NCBI GenBank assembly: GCA_003488005.1
Contig: DNND01000080.1
Span: 56,604-80,253, forward strand
Reading direction: 5' to 3'
Length of the DNA stretch: 23,650 nt
From: Blastocatellia bacterium
Lineage (GTDB): Bacteria > Acidobacteriota > Blastocatellia > Pyrinomonadales > Pyrinomonadaceae
How positions within the stretch are numbered: position 1 is the stretch's first letter; each line of letters opens with the position of its first letter. The translations under genes and the position numbers were made by a program. Shown here in pieces: positions 1 through 6,723 of the stretch. The notes below the pieces were generated by a model that was not told the DNA's origin, ran no database searches, and saw only the letters and a program-made list of their open reading frames with translations.

Positions 1-1208
1 CACATCCACGCTTCCGGATTGATGGGCTCGCCCACCGTGCCCAGCAGACGAAGGCTGGACAGGTCATGCTTGAGCGGCCACTGCTCGCCCCATTTTATGA
101 AAGCGCGAATTGCAGTCGGGGCGGTGTAGAGAATGTTGACCCGATGACGTTCGATGATATCCCAAAAGCGATCAGGCTCGGGGTGATTTGGCGCGCCTTC
201 ATACATCAGAACAGTGGCGCCGTTTGAGAGTGGGCCATAGACCACGTAACTGTGACCGGTCACCCAACCAATATCGGCTGTGCACCAGTAGATGTCTTCG
301 TCTTTAAGATCGAAGACCCACTTGGTCGTCAAATGTGTCTGTAGCAAATAGCCCGCGGTCGTGTGCAGGATGCCTTTTGGTTTTCCCGTCGTTCCGGAAG
401 TGTAAAGAATGAACAGCGGATGCTCGCTGTCCAATTCGGCGGCCGGGCAGGCCAGGTCTGCGTTAACCATCAGCTCGTGCCACCAATGATCGCGGCCTGG
501 TTGCATATCGATATGCTCGCCGGTGCGGCGGACCACGATGCAGCTCTTGACGGAAGGAGTTTGTTTCAATGCTTCATCAACCGCAGGTTTCAGTTTCACT
601 TCTTTCCCGCGCCGCCAGCCGCCGTCCGCAGTTACGACAAGTTTGCAACTCGCGTCGTTGATGCGGTCGATCAAGGCAGCGCTTGAGAAGCCGCCGAAGA
701 TGACGGAATGCGTAGCGCCGATTCGCGCACAGGCCAGCATCGATATCGCCAACTCGGGAATCAAGGGCAGGTAAAGCGCGACCCGATCGCCCTTCTCAAC
801 TCCGGCGCCTTGCAAAACATTTGCGAATTTGCAGACCTCGGTATGAAGCTGTTGGTAAGTTAGAGTCCGCGTCTCACCCGGCTCGCCTTCCCAGATCAAC
901 GCCGCTTTGTTGCGCCGCCACGTTTGCAGATGACGATCGAGGCAGTTGTAGGAAACATTAATGCGCCCGCCGCCGAACCATTCGGCATGTGGCGGCTGCC
1001 AGTTAAGTAATGTGTCCCACTTCTTGAACCAATGCAGCTCTGCGGCCATGCGCGCCCAGAAGGCTTCCGGATCCGCGCTAGCTTCGGCGCGCAGGCTTTC
1101 CAGTTCAGCCATCGATTTGACGTACGCTTTTTCCGAGAAGTCAGGCGGCGGCGGAAAGACCCGATCTTCGTGCTGCAGCGATTCGATGTTTGTGGTGGTG
1201 ACTGACAT
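1..1208 (-). CDS. acsA: Acetyl-CoA synthetase, N-terminal part (runs off window)
   Basis: AMP-forming acetate:CoA ligase, which activates acetate to acetyl-CoA through acetyl-AMP. I translated 402 codons from the ATG at 1208-1206 down to the window edge, with no stop. The family is about 650 residues, so about 60% is present. Visible marks are the N-terminal AcsA region with a WFKKWD-like stretch, the adenylate-forming P-loop TSGTTGKPKG at about residues 270-279, the DIGWVTGHSYVVYGPL segment, and GEPINPEAW just before the edge, a signature that separates acetyl-CoA synthetases from other acyl-CoA ligases. The WWQTETG motif and catalytic lysine would lie beyond the edge. The next gene upstream is divergent. 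Start choice is supported because the MSVTT-type leader precedes the conserved region directly. Confidence 0.95.
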   Translation of the reverse strand, partial: MSVTTTNIESLQHEDRVFPPPPDFSEKAYVKSMAELESLRAEASADPEAFWARMAAELHWFKKWDTLLNWQPPHAEWFGGGRINVSYNCLDRHLQTWRRNKAALIWEGEPGETRTLTYQQLHTEVCKFANVLQGAGVEKGDRVALYLPLIPELAISMLACARIGATHSVIFGGFSSAALIDRINDASCKLVVTADGGWRRGKEVKLKPAVDEALKQTPSVKSCIVVRRTGEHIDMQPGRDHWWHELMVNADLACPAAELDSEHPLFILYTSGTTGKPKGILHTTAGYLLQTHLTTKWVFDLKDEDIYWCTADIGWVTGHSYVVYGPLSNGATVLMYEGAPNHPEPDRFWDIIERHRVNILYTAPTAIRAFIKWGEQWPLKHDLSSLRLLGTVGEPINPEAWM

Positions 1209-1316
1209 ACGTGAGCTAAAATCTTCGGACTAAAGTGCTCAATATTGCGTGCCTGTGTGTACCATAGATTAGCTTGACGAGCCAACCGCTTGCTTGCAGT
1301 ATGAAGGTGAAGTGCA

Positions 1317-1466
1317 ATGAGACAGACCGACGAGCGGAAATTGGAAGGTGACCTTGACGTAGCCTATCGCGAGATGGCTCATGATGAAGAGCGAGAGATT
1401 GAGGCAGTTGAGCGCGCGGAATCGACGATCGGAGATATAAACGATGAAGCGCCGCAGAGTCTGTAA
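1317..1466 (+). CDS. Small MazE-type antitoxin (orphan)
   Basis: A 49-residue acidic, helical protein starting MRQTDERKLEGDLDVAYREM and ending INDEAPQSL. The core YREMAHDEEREIEAVERAES resembles the short antitoxins (YREMAADEEREAEALEWAE pattern) that usually sit directly upstream of MazF/PemK endoribonucleases. An AAGGTGA ribosome site lies a few bases before the ATG. In intact pairs the toxin start overlaps the antitoxin end. Here an ATGAAGCG at 1444 overlaps in that way, but the toxin frame closes after 21 codons. The gene is probably a remnant antitoxin without a working partner. The family call comes from pattern memory, so it is moderate. It could also be an unrelated small acidic protein. 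Confidence 0.5.
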   Translation: MRQTDERKLEGDLDVAYREMAHDEEREIEAVERAESTIGDINDEAPQSL

Positions 1467-1509
1467 CTGGGCTTTGCTTAATGCCCGCGGGAGGTATCCC
1501 AGGATATGA
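1444..1509 (+). pseudogene. Possible decayed MazF start
   Basis: A 21-codon frame beginning MKRRRVCNW opens inside the antitoxin end, as a MazF gene would, and resembles the family's usual start (MKRGEVWLV) with one or two changes. It stops at TGA 1507-1509, overlapping the ATG of the next gene. Nothing like the rest of MazF (about 90 more residues) follows. I read it as the stump of a deleted toxin gene. The match is too short to be certain. Confidence 0.28.
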
Positions 1510-1871
1510 GCAAAATGAGAACCGAGCCTTTGTCGAAAATAACTCACCCGCTCATCCTGAGCGAGTCCGGTCGTAACAGACTTGGTATCTCGTACGATCA
1601 AATCGTTAGCTTTTGCCGGCTTTGGATGGTGGCTGAGATGGCTCTTTTTGGCTCCGTACTGAGAGACGACTTTCGTCCGGACAGCGATATCGACGTCTTA
1701 GTAGATTTTCTACCAGAGGCAACCTGGAGCTTGTTTGATATCTCTCGAATGAGACTCGAACTTTCAAGCTTGTTCGGTCGAGAGGTGGATCTCGTGCAGA
1801 CGAAAGGACTGCGCAATCCATTTAGGCGGCGAGCAATCCTCTCCAACCGCGAGGTAATCTATGCAGGCTGA
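1506..1871 (+). CDS. mntA: MntA-type nucleotidyltransferase antitoxin
   Basis: Minimal nucleotidyltransferase of 121 residues, the antitoxin of MntA-HepT (type VII) modules. Known members inactivate HepT by transferring AMP to a tyrosine near its active site. The polymerase-beta-like motif is intact: G49-S50 in LFGSVLRDDF, followed by the metal-binding D61 and D63 in SDIDVLVDF. Near the C-terminus GREVDLVQ supplies the usual third strand and acidic residue. The first 28 residues look like a poorly conserved extension, and the family-like sequence begins near ISYDQIVSFCRLW, so the true start could be M4 or an internal codon. Its end overlaps the hepT start by 11 bases, the normal arrangement for the pair. 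Confidence 0.85.
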   Translation: MSKMRTEPLSKITHPLILSESGRNRLGISYDQIVSFCRLWMVAEMALFGSVLRDDFRPDSDIDVLVDFLPEATWSLFDISRMRLELSSLFGREVDLVQTKGLRNPFRRRAILSNREVIYAG

Positions 1872-2133
1872 CGAGCGAGACGCCGGCTACCTGTGGGATA
1901 TGAGGGAAGCCATTCGTGACTGCATCGATTTTATTAACGACGCCGCCTATGAGCAGTTTAGCGCCGATAAGATGATGCGTTCTGCGGTTGAACGGAGACT
2001 TGAAATCCTTGGTGAAGCAGCGAGCCGAGTTTCGGAAGCCTTTCAGACAAACCATCCGGAGATTCCATGGAAGGACATCAAAGGCCTGCGCATCGTTCTG
2101 GCTCACAGGTATGACGATCTTGACCTTCATTAA
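1861..2133 (+). CDS. hepT: HepT-like toxin (DUF86), truncated by an in-frame stop
   Basis: HepT RNase-like partner of MntA, 90 residues as it stands. It has the all-helical HEPN-type layout, with LEILGEAASRVSE in the middle and the catalytic R-X4-H motif at R77-H82, followed by Y84, which corresponds to the tyrosine modified by MntA in studied systems. The usual asparagine after the arginine (RN) is isoleucine here. The frame ends at TAA 2131-2133 immediately after DDLDLH, where family members normally continue with a terminal helix of about 25 residues. That helix is still encoded in the same frame after the stop. The toxin is therefore probably disabled by a single nonsense change, or this is a sequence error. 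Confidence 0.75.
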   Translation: MQADERDAGYLWDMREAIRDCIDFINDAAYEQFSADKMMRSAVERRLEILGEAASRVSEAFQTNHPEIPWKDIKGLRIVLAHRYDDLDLH

Positions 2134-2214
2134 CTCTGGCGAGCTGCAACAATGCATTCGCAAGAACTTTTGCCCAAACTTGATGCTTTGCTTCCAGGCG
2201 AAGATCAGATCTGA
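2134..2214 (+). pseudogene. In-frame remnant of the hepT 3' end
   Basis: Reading on in the hepT frame past TAA 2131-2133 gives LWRAATMHSQELLPKLDALL and then PGEDQI before a TGA at 2212-2214. This is the expected C-terminal helix of a HepT protein and brings the total to about 117 codons, the family's usual size. A single base change (for example TTA to TAA) explains the break without any frameshift. Confidence 0.7.
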
Positions 2215-2292
2215 GCAAAGCCGGTAAAGATTGCAGTCGCAAAAAAGGCGAAGTGCTAGAAAACCGTAACGTCTAATTGTCCCCTCATCGAT

Positions 2293-2997
2293 ATGAACCT
2301 CCACGTCGGCACCAGCGGTTACAGCTATAAAGAATGGAAGGGAAGTTTCTATCCCGAAAAGATTCCGGCGAAAGAGATGCTGCGCTTTTATTCCGAGCGC
2401 TTGAGCACGGTCGAAATCAATGCCACCTTCTACCGCTTGCCGCAAAAGAGCACATTGGAAAACTGGAAAGAACAGGTGCCGAGAACTTTTCGTTTCTCGC
2501 TGAAGGCGCCGCAACGCATCACGCATTTCAAGCGACTGAATGAAGTCGGCGAAGACACAAAATATTTCCTGGACATTGCTGCCACGCTCGAGGATCAACT
2601 TGGGGTAGTACTTTTCCAACTGCCGCCAAACATGAAAAAAGATTTGCCGCGGCTGGAAACTTTTTTAAGTGAGTTGCCCAGTCAACCGCGCGCGGCTTTT
2701 GAGTTTCGTCATCCCACCTGGTTCGACGATGACGTGCTGGCGGTGCTACGAGCGAGGAATTGCGCGCTTTGCGTTTCGGATACTGACGACCTGCCGGTAA
2801 CGCATATCGACAAGACAGCGGATTGGGGTTATTTGCGGCTGCGGCGCGTGTTGTATTCAGAAGAGAATTTGAAGGACTGGTTGAGGCGCGTTCGGGAGCA
2901 GAATTGGAACGAGACTTTTGTGTTTTTCAAGCACGAAGATGAAGGAACCGGGCCGCGTCTGGCTGCGCAGTTTTTGCAACTCGCCGCAGCTGAATGA
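2293..2997 (+). CDS. DUF72 (YecE-like) protein
   Basis: A 234-residue cytoplasmic protein of the DUF72 family, which folds as a TIM barrel. Its biochemical role is unknown to me. Family marks in order are GTSGYSYKEWKGSFYP at residues 6-21, VEINATFYRLP around 40-50, FRFSLKAPQRITH around 66-78, FEFRHPTW around 135-142, and a late WGYLRLR segment that normally precedes the strand carrying conserved aromatic residues. The length is slightly short for the family, which is often 240-300. The gene stands alone 78 bases after the hepT remnant. No strong ribosome site is visible before the ATG, although MNLHVGTSGYS is the normal family start. Confidence 0.9.
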   Translation: MNLHVGTSGYSYKEWKGSFYPEKIPAKEMLRFYSERLSTVEINATFYRLPQKSTLENWKEQVPRTFRFSLKAPQRITHFKRLNEVGEDTKYFLDIAATLEDQLGVVLFQLPPNMKKDLPRLETFLSELPSQPRAAFEFRHPTWFDDDVLAVLRARNCALCVSDTDDLPVTHIDKTADWGYLRLRRVLYSEENLKDWLRRVREQNWNETFVFFKHEDEGTGPRLAAQFLQLAAAE

Positions 2998-3064
2998 AAT
3001 CCGTTAGAACGAGAAGCAAAACATTTCGCGTGATTGGTTGTTTATTTAATCAAAACAACGCGAG

Positions 3065-3874
3065 TTGCGGATGGTTCAGCAAATGGTTTCAACGTCGACA
3101 AATTCCAATGGTTATCTAAAAGTGAGCCTTGCCCGGCTGCCGGCGCTGATCATTATGGCGACGATGGTTGTTGGCGTGTGCGCGCAGGAGCAAAACTCAC
3201 CTAACGAAGCTGAGCGTTTGATGAGCGTCGCCAGGGCCGCGCAGGAAAACGGCCAGTACGACGATGCAATCCGCGCCTATCGCCAGGTGGTGGCGCTAAG
3301 CAAGGAGTCGCCAAAGAATGCGGCACTCGCCTATTTCAACGCCGGCGTTTTGTATCTGCGATTCAAAAAGTATGAAGATGCTGTGAGTGCCTTTCGGCAG
3401 TCCATCCAACTCGATCCGAGTTCCGCTGAAGCTAATAACAATCTGGGCGAGGCGCTGGGAGCTTTGAAACAATATGCTGCCGCAGTTCCAGCTTTTCAGC
3501 GGGCGGTTGCGCTCGACCCCAACTTGCTCATTGCGCAATTCAATATGGGGCTTACATATAACCAGATGGGCCAATCTAAATACGCCGAGTTTGTTTACAA
3601 AGTCTTGATTCGCGATCATCCCGACTACGCACTTGGGTACGACGGTATGGCCGTAACGTTGGCAAAGTCGGGCCGAGCGCGCGACGCGATTCCGCTTCAC
3701 GAAAAGGCCATCAGTCTGAGCCCTGAGAGTCCGTTCTTCTATTACAACCTCGGTGTCAGTTATTTAGTTTTGGGCAACACTGAGAAGGCGCTGGAGCAGA
3801 AAGAAAAACTGCTCCAGCTTGATCCACTTGCAGCGAACCGCCTGGCGATTCTCATCGCGAAACATCAGAAGTGA
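3065..3874 (+). CDS. Exported tetratricopeptide-repeat protein
   Basis: A 269-residue protein with a hydrophobic export segment (LPALIIMATMVVGVCAQ, about residues 25-42) and a likely signal peptidase site near VCA-QEQ. A cysteine lies there, but the lipobox is poor. From about residue 48 to the end there are about six TPR units, shown by repeated A-Y-G-A-P patterns such as YFNAGVLYLRFKKYEDAVSA, NNLGEALGALKQYAAAVPAF and YNLGVSYLVLGNTEKALEQ. The partners it scaffolds cannot be told. The 269-residue frame begins at a TTG, and an ATG two codons later (3071) is equally likely. No good ribosome site is seen. It converges with the metallothionein-like gene, with 25 bases between them. Confidence 0.85.
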   Translation: MRMVQQMVSTSTNSNGYLKVSLARLPALIIMATMVVGVCAQEQNSPNEAERLMSVARAAQENGQYDDAIRAYRQVVALSKESPKNAALAYFNAGVLYLRFKKYEDAVSAFRQSIQLDPSSAEANNNLGEALGALKQYAAAVPAFQRAVALDPNLLIAQFNMGLTYNQMGQSKYAEFVYKVLIRDHPDYALGYDGMAVTLAKSGRARDAIPLHEKAISLSPESPFFYYNLGVSYLVLGNTEKALEQKEKLLQLDPLAANRLAILIAKHQK

Positions 3875-3899
3875 GCCTGCGCTGAGTCCGGAAAATAAA

Positions 3900-4055
3900 T
3901 TAGAAGTTTCCGGCACAGTCGGGATGGCCGCAATCGCAGTCAAGTTCCAGAGTCTTGCCTGCTCCTTCGCATGACGCGCTGCAATACTTGCCGTCCGGCT
4001 GGGGTGGACAGGTGCATACCGGGTTCTTACATTTTTTCTCTTTTTCGTCCGCCAT
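3900..4055 (-). CDS. Metallothionein-like small cysteine-rich protein
   Basis: A 51-residue protein starting MADEKEKKCKNPVCTCPP. It holds eight cysteines (C9, C14, C16, C25, C29, C40, C42, C47) and a histidine (H44) in the order C-x4-C-x-C, YCSASC, LDCDCGHPDC. This matches the layout of bacterial metallothioneins of the SmtA kind (C-x-C pairs, a central YCS-x2-C, and a late CGH-x2-C), which sequester zinc and similar metals in the cytoplasm. A strong AGGAGG ribosome site lies six bases before the ATG. The ankyrin gene ends 57 bases upstream on the same strand, so the two may be co-transcribed. The longer open frame over the same bases on this strand has no ribosome site and no cysteine pattern. 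Metal binding is inferred, not shown. Confidence 0.75.
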   Translation of the reverse strand: MADEKEKKCKNPVCTCPPQPDGKYCSASCEGAGKTLELDCDCGHPDCAGNF

Positions 4056-4112
4056 AATTCCTCCTGCTGCTGATAATTGGGCGCACAGAGTAACACACCC
4101 GGCGCTTAGCAG

Positions 4113-5435
4113 TTAATTTTCCTGCTTCACCTGCGCCACCAATTCCACCGCCCCCTGCGCCCGCAACAAACGAATTACCGCGGCATGGCCGTTTTCAATA
4201 GCGTGTGAAAGAGCGCTCTTGTCTTCACCGTTGCGCTCATTCAAAGCCGCGCCGGCTAAAAGCAGGGCGCGGACGTTGTTTACTGCCCCAGCCGATGCGG
4301 CCATCATCAGTGGAGTTTCTCCCTCCTCGTTTTTTGCGCTGATGTCGGCGCCGGCGTCGAGCAGAGTCCGCAACATTTCGATGTTATTGACTCCTGCGGC
4401 TTCGATTAGCGGAGTATTTCCCTCATTGTCTTTTTGATTCACCTTCGCGCCGGAATTTATTAGATCCCATACCATATCAGCGGTTGCGTCCTCGTTCAGC
4501 ATCATCAAAACGGTCTGCCCACCCGCGTTGGCATTATTCACATCGGCGCCGGCGGACAAAAGCAATTGGACCATCTGGCGGTTTCCATTTCTTACTGCGT
4601 GCTCCAGTGCGGTGGTGCCGCTCCGCTTATCCCGCAGGTTCGCATCCATGCCCGGAAGCAGTTGTTGGACTTGCTCCAGATTGTCTTCCTGCGCGGCCTT
4701 GATCATTGGATCGTCCGGAGAAACGAAACCCACACCGCCGGCCATGGCATATTGTTCGGATACGATGTCGACTTCCGCTTCAAGGCTGGCGACGCTCAGA
4801 CTTCGATCTATTTTTGTTTCGGCGTTCTCCTCAACAAAGACGCCATGGGTCTGACTTGGTGTGAAACCAGGCGCCGTCACTCTCAAGCTGTACACGCCTG
4901 CTGCCACACCATCAAAGCGGAATATACCTTCGTCGTTGGTGCTGGTGAAGAGTGAAAAGCGTTCGTCGCCGGCGATGCTAATGCTTGCGCCGGCGATGAC
5001 CGCGCCGTTGGGATCGGTGATTCTGCCAACGATGCTGGACGCAAATGTCAGCTTGTCGGGTTGTGCCTGCGCGCTGTAGCTGGAGTTCGATTGACGACTT
5101 GCAGCAGTTTGCGCCACCGCTGTAGACAAACTCAGTGTCGCGCTGAAGGCACCCGCCGCGAGGCGCGAAGCGCGGCGTCCGATCTGATGCAGCTTGCCTG
5201 CTGCCTGTTTCGTGATTGCGGCGCCTTCCGAATCGCGGTAGTAGCGCACGCACAAGCGGCCCTGCGAACGAGCAACGAGACGCGCTGCCTTGCTGTAACT
5301 CAGTTCGGAAATGTTATGGACCTTGAGATTGCAATGTTCGCAAAACCTGATTTGATCGTTACCTGTCATCTGGTCCCAATCAGCGAGACAAGGCGAAGTT
5401 ACGGTGATGCTGCGTAGAGATTTGTCGCTGGACAT
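4113..5435 (-). CDS. Four-cysteine domain / carboxypeptidase-regulatory-like / ankyrin-repeat protein
   Basis: A 440-residue multidomain protein. Residues 12-72 form a compact cysteine domain (C16, C32, C35, C62, in SPCLADWDQMTGN, RFCEHCNLKVHNIS and GRLCVRYYRD) that looks like a small zinc site. Residues 87-108 (RRASRLAAGAFSATLSL then AVA-Q) form a hydrophobic segment with a twin arginine before it and a signal-peptidase-like end. Residues about 133-205 are a carboxypeptidase-regulatory-like beta-sandwich (GRITDPNGAVIAGASISI, GIFRFDGVAAGVYSLRV). Residues about 238-432 are around six ankyrin repeats (GTTALEHAVRNGN, GNTPLIEAAGVNN, GETPLMMAASAG). A good AAAGGAG ribosome site precedes the ATG. 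The likely topology is cysteine domain inside and repeats outside. Function is unknown to me. Confidence 0.85.
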   Translation of the reverse strand: MSSDKSLRSITVTSPCLADWDQMTGNDQIRFCEHCNLKVHNISELSYSKAARLVARSQGRLCVRYYRDSEGAAITKQAAGKLHQIGRRASRLAAGAFSATLSLSTAVAQTAASRQSNSSYSAQAQPDKLTFASSIVGRITDPNGAVIAGASISIAGDERFSLFTSTNDEGIFRFDGVAAGVYSLRVTAPGFTPSQTHGVFVEENAETKIDRSLSVASLEAEVDIVSEQYAMAGGVGFVSPDDPMIKAAQEDNLEQVQQLLPGMDANLRDKRSGTTALEHAVRNGNRQMVQLLLSAGADVNNANAGGQTVLMMLNEDATADMVWDLINSGAKVNQKDNEGNTPLIEAAGVNNIEMLRTLLDAGADISAKNEEGETPLMMAASAGAVNNVRALLLAGAALNERNGEDKSALSHAIENGHAAVIRLLRAQGAVELVAQVKQEN

Positions 5436-5661
5436 TGGCTGGCTCCTTTCAAGTTGGCGTTGATCGGAGAGCCGGGGAGAGAAGCTCAGAGGTCAATGGC
5501 GCATAGTTAGACAATCAATCCGAAAATGTGTTCCGGATTCCTTTAGCTGGCGAGATGTTTGTTAGGCCTGGGGAGAAGCTCTGCGCGGGGATTCGTCCGT
5601 GAGATGCCGGGGACCAGTCGGTTGGTTGTCAAACTTTCGTAGGTGACTGCGAAAATCCGGA

Positions 5662-6570
5662 TTACGAATCGGAAAGCGCGTTTGCAATTTCGGCAGCGAC
5701 GCGTGCGTTGTTTTCGAGCAAAGCGATGTTAGCGTTGAGTGTGGCGCCTTTACTGGTTTCGGCCATGCGCGACAACAGAAACGGCGTTAGCTGTCGTCCC
5801 AAGATGCCTTGCTCTTCCGCCTGCTTTAACGCGACATCAAGCGTTCGCTTCAACTCGTCAGCCGGCACGGCAAATTCAGCGGGCACTGGAACCGTTACCA
5901 ACAATGCGCGCTCTAATCGCAAGTCTTGCTGAGCTCGAAAAAGCGACGCAACTTCGGATGGACCACTGACTGAAACATCAACTGGCAACCCGCTAGCCTG
6001 CGAATAGAACGCCGGCATTTCGTCGCAGCGGTAGCCGACGACAGTGATCCCGTTGGTCTCGAGCCATTCGCGCGTCGCGGCGAGGTCCAGAACAATCTTG
6101 GCGCCCGAGCAAACTACAATGATTGGCGTCGTGGCGAGTGCTGGAAGATCGGCGGAAATATCGGGCAACGAACCGCGATGTACCCCACCAATGCCACCGG
6201 TCGCGAAAAGTTTTATGCCGGCGCGCTGTGCAATCCAACTAGTGCTTGCCACCGTGGTCGCGCCATTCCATTTCTGCGCAACAGCAATTGGCAGATCGCG
6301 AATGCTGATTTTCTTAATGTCGTTAGTTTCAGCGATGAAGCGAACTTGTTCTTCTGTTAACCCGACGCGGAGTTTTCCTTCGAGTATGGCAATCGTCGCC
6401 GGCACAACGCCTGCCGCGCGCACGATCTCCTCAAGCTTTCGCGCGAGCTCAAGATTCTGCGGCCGCGGCAAGCCATGCGCGATGACCGTTGATTCCAACG
6501 CGACGATCGGCTTGTTTGATGAAATCGCCGATTCAACTTCCGGACTCAAAATAAAGAGCATGTTATACAT
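5662..6570 (-). CDS. psuG: Pseudouridine-5'-phosphate glycosidase
   Basis: Splits pseudouridine 5'-phosphate into uracil and ribose 5-phosphate (reversible in vitro), part of pseudouridine breakdown. At 302 residues it is full length. Diagnostic stretches are ALESTVIAHGLPRPQN (E26 in the active site), GATTVASTSW, FATGGIGGVHRG, DISADLPAL and CSGAKIVLDLAATREWLET, which holds the Schiff-base lysine K158. PsuK, the usual kinase partner, is not in the window. The first ATG is at 6570. The ATG at 6561 (MLFILSPEVESA) is the better family start, and a TAAAAT box lies seven bases before it. The gene follows the kinase gene on the same strand, with a palindromic element in the gap. Confidence 0.95.
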   Translation of the reverse strand: MYNMLFILSPEVESAISSNKPIVALESTVIAHGLPRPQNLELARKLEEIVRAAGVVPATIAILEGKLRVGLTEEQVRFIAETNDIKKISIRDLPIAVAQKWNGATTVASTSWIAQRAGIKLFATGGIGGVHRGSLPDISADLPALATTPIIVVCSGAKIVLDLAATREWLETNGITVVGYRCDEMPAFYSQASGLPVDVSVSGPSEVASLFRAQQDLRLERALLVTVPVPAEFAVPADELKRTLDVALKQAEEQGILGRQLTPFLLSRMAETSKGATLNANIALLENNARVAAEIANALSDS

Positions 6571-6574
6571 TTTA
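6569..6574 (-). promoter_or_regulatory. Possible -10 box for psuG
   Basis: TAAAAT on the minus strand lies seven bases before the ATG at 6561, which would give a leaderless message starting at the fourth codon of the longest frame. The -35 region is weak, so this is only a candidate. Confidence 0.25.
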
Positions 6575-6594
6575 GGTTATTCTGGCCCAACATC

Positions 6595-6723
6595 AGCGGG
6601 GGCGTGCCCCCTTCCTCACCCTGAGGTTTCCTGAGTTAGTTGTTGTATTTTCGGTGACAGGCCCTTCAGAATTTCCGCACAAGTGGAATGAGCTCAAGGT
6701 TGGGAAGGGGGCATGCCCCCGCT
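6595..6723. repeat. Palindromic element, copy A of the GGGGGCATGCCCCC family
   Basis: A 129 bp element with inverted ends: AGCGGGGGCGTGCCCCCTTC at 6595 and its near complement ending GGGGGCATGCCCCCGCT at 6723. Each end is itself a strong hairpin. It overlaps the last codons and stop of the kinase gene and fills the gap to psuG. A second copy of similar length and internal sequence lies at 14946-15071, in the same orientation relative to the gene it follows. Confidence 0.8.

Noticed and set aside
1269..1601. Minus-strand frame of 110 codons upstream of acsA
   Set aside because: It overlaps the antitoxin-like gene and mntA start on the other strand, with no ribosome site or family pattern.
1822..2619. 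Long minus-strand frame of 265 codons
   Set aside because: It lies opposite the hepT remnant and the DUF72 gene, both with clear family motifs. Its product has no recognisable domain.
3764..4096. Minus-strand frame of 110 codons over the metallothionein-like gene
   Set aside because: Same strand but a different frame. It has no cysteine pattern and overlaps the TPR gene end, while the smaller frame has AGGAGG and eight ordered cysteines.
5436..5661. Possible small gene between psuG and the ankyrin gene
   Set aside because: No frame there has a ribosome site or recognisable product. I see only an AATCCGGATT palindrome at the psuG stop.
6044..6634. Plus-strand frame of 196 codons
   Set aside because: It is antisense to psuG, which has all active-site motifs in the other frame.
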